A stretch of 16,844 bases of DNA, taken from the NCBI GenBank assembly GCA_002396205.1, contig DGXB01000006.1, forward strand, positions 1 to 16,844. Direction: 5' to 3'. The position numbers and the translations under genes are program-made. This document shows positions 16,521-16,844 of this stretch, in pieces. The DNA comes from Bacteroidales bacterium UBA4243 (GTDB lineage: Bacteria; Bacteroidota; Bacteroidia; Bacteroidales; F082). A model generated the notes under the pieces. That model was not told where the DNA came from. It did no database searches and saw only the letters and a list, made by a program, of their open reading frames with translations. Numbering within the stretch: the first letter of the stretch is position 1; each line of letters opens with the position of its first letter.

Positions 16521-16844
16521 TTAGCAGCCACGCTCTTCCTCGATAGCGGCTTGGGCAGCAGCCAGACGTGCCACGGGGACGCGGAACGGCGAGCAGCTGA
16601 CGTAGTTCAAGCCGGTCTTGTAGAAGAAGTGGACCGAAGCGGGATCACCGCCATGTTCACCGCACACGCCGCACTTCAGGTTGGCGCGTTGGCTACGGCC
16701 ACGCTCCACGCCCAACTTCACCAATTGGCCAACGCCTTCTTGGTCGAGGGTGTTGAACGGATCGGCGGGGATGATCTTCTCTTCGATGTAGTCCTTCACG
16801 ATGGCGTTCACGTCGTCGCGGCTGAAGCCGAAGGTCATCTGGGT
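16521..16844 (-). CDS. ppdK: Pyruvate phosphate dikinase, C-terminal part (5' part outside window)
   Basis: The last ~107 residues of PPDK, which interconverts pyruvate, ATP and Pi with PEP, AMP and PPi in the cytosol. Visible family signatures are the TFGFSRDDV segment, DPFNTLDQEGVGQLV, the catalytic loop CGVCGEHGGDPASV (its second Cys is the proton donor to the enolate in PPDK), and the C-terminal block GLNYVSCSPFRVPVARLAAAQA. These are nearly invariant in the family, so the PEP/pyruvate domain is intact. The N-terminal nucleotide-binding and central phospho-His domains lie beyond the right edge. The stop is TAA at 16523-16521, and a strong terminator follows. In Bacteroidales the enzyme serves glycolysis/gluconeogenesis at the PEP-pyruvate node. 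Confidence 0.96.
   Translation of the reverse strand, partial: TQMTFGFSRDDVNAIVKDYIEEKIIPADPFNTLDQEGVGQLVKLGVERGRSQRANLKCGVCGEHGGDPASVHFFYKTGLNYVSCSPFRVPVARLAAAQAAIEEERGC

Noticed and set aside
1..16844. CRISPR array, tRNA, rRNA, riboswitch, insertion sequence or prophage genes
   Set aside because: No regularly spaced repeats, tRNA cloverleaf, rRNA segments, transposase motifs or phage structural genes were seen on either strand.

Overview
The window looks like a chromosomal segment of a member of the Bacteroidales (phylum Bacteroidota). Four things point that way: two secreted proteins end in type IX secretion (T9SS) C-terminal sorting domains; several upstream regions carry the Bacteroidetes -7 promoter box TAnnTTTG; Shine-Dalgarno sequences are mostly absent; and the helicase-nuclease is of the large AddA-like type. 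Genus cannot be fixed from sequence alone. There are no rRNA, tRNA or CRISPR features, and no insertion sequence.

Layout, left to right. (1) 1-502, minus strand: an AT-rich two-gene module of a small putative antitoxin and a PIN-domain toxin cut by the window edge. (2) 584-2954, plus strand: two exported enzymes in tandem, an endonuclease/exonuclease/phosphatase-fold protein and an alpha/beta-hydrolase with a T9SS tail. A short interval with two back-to-back promoter boxes separates them from the toxin module. (3) 2957-3979, minus strand: tsaD (tRNA t6A synthesis), convergent with the hydrolase and divergent from tamB. (4) 3949-11774, plus strand: a tamB-family envelope gene followed after 2 bp by an AddA/RecB-like helicase-nuclease. 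(5) 11758-14910, minus strand: a 1050-residue secreted C10 cysteine protease fused to a Cys-rich beta-helix, small tandem repeats and a T9SS tail, with the best promoter in the window. (6) 14911-15136: an intergenic region with a palindromic REP-like element and a clear terminator. (7) 15137-16441, minus strand: a stand-alone condensation/acyltransferase-fold protein. (8) 16521-16844, minus strand: the C-terminus of pyruvate phosphate dikinase, followed by its own terminator.

Most of this is core Bacteroidales chromosome (tsaD, tamB, addA-like, ppdK) with accessory secreted or mobile cargo in between. The secreted proteins (phosphodiesterase-like, esterase-like, C10 protease) suggest an outer-surface degradative or adhesive role, but no pathway joins them. 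I see no fully undescribed system. The best leads are the protease/beta-helix fusion with its cysteine ladder, the palindromic repeat at 14990-15095, the missing start codon of tamB, and the orphan condensation-fold enzyme.
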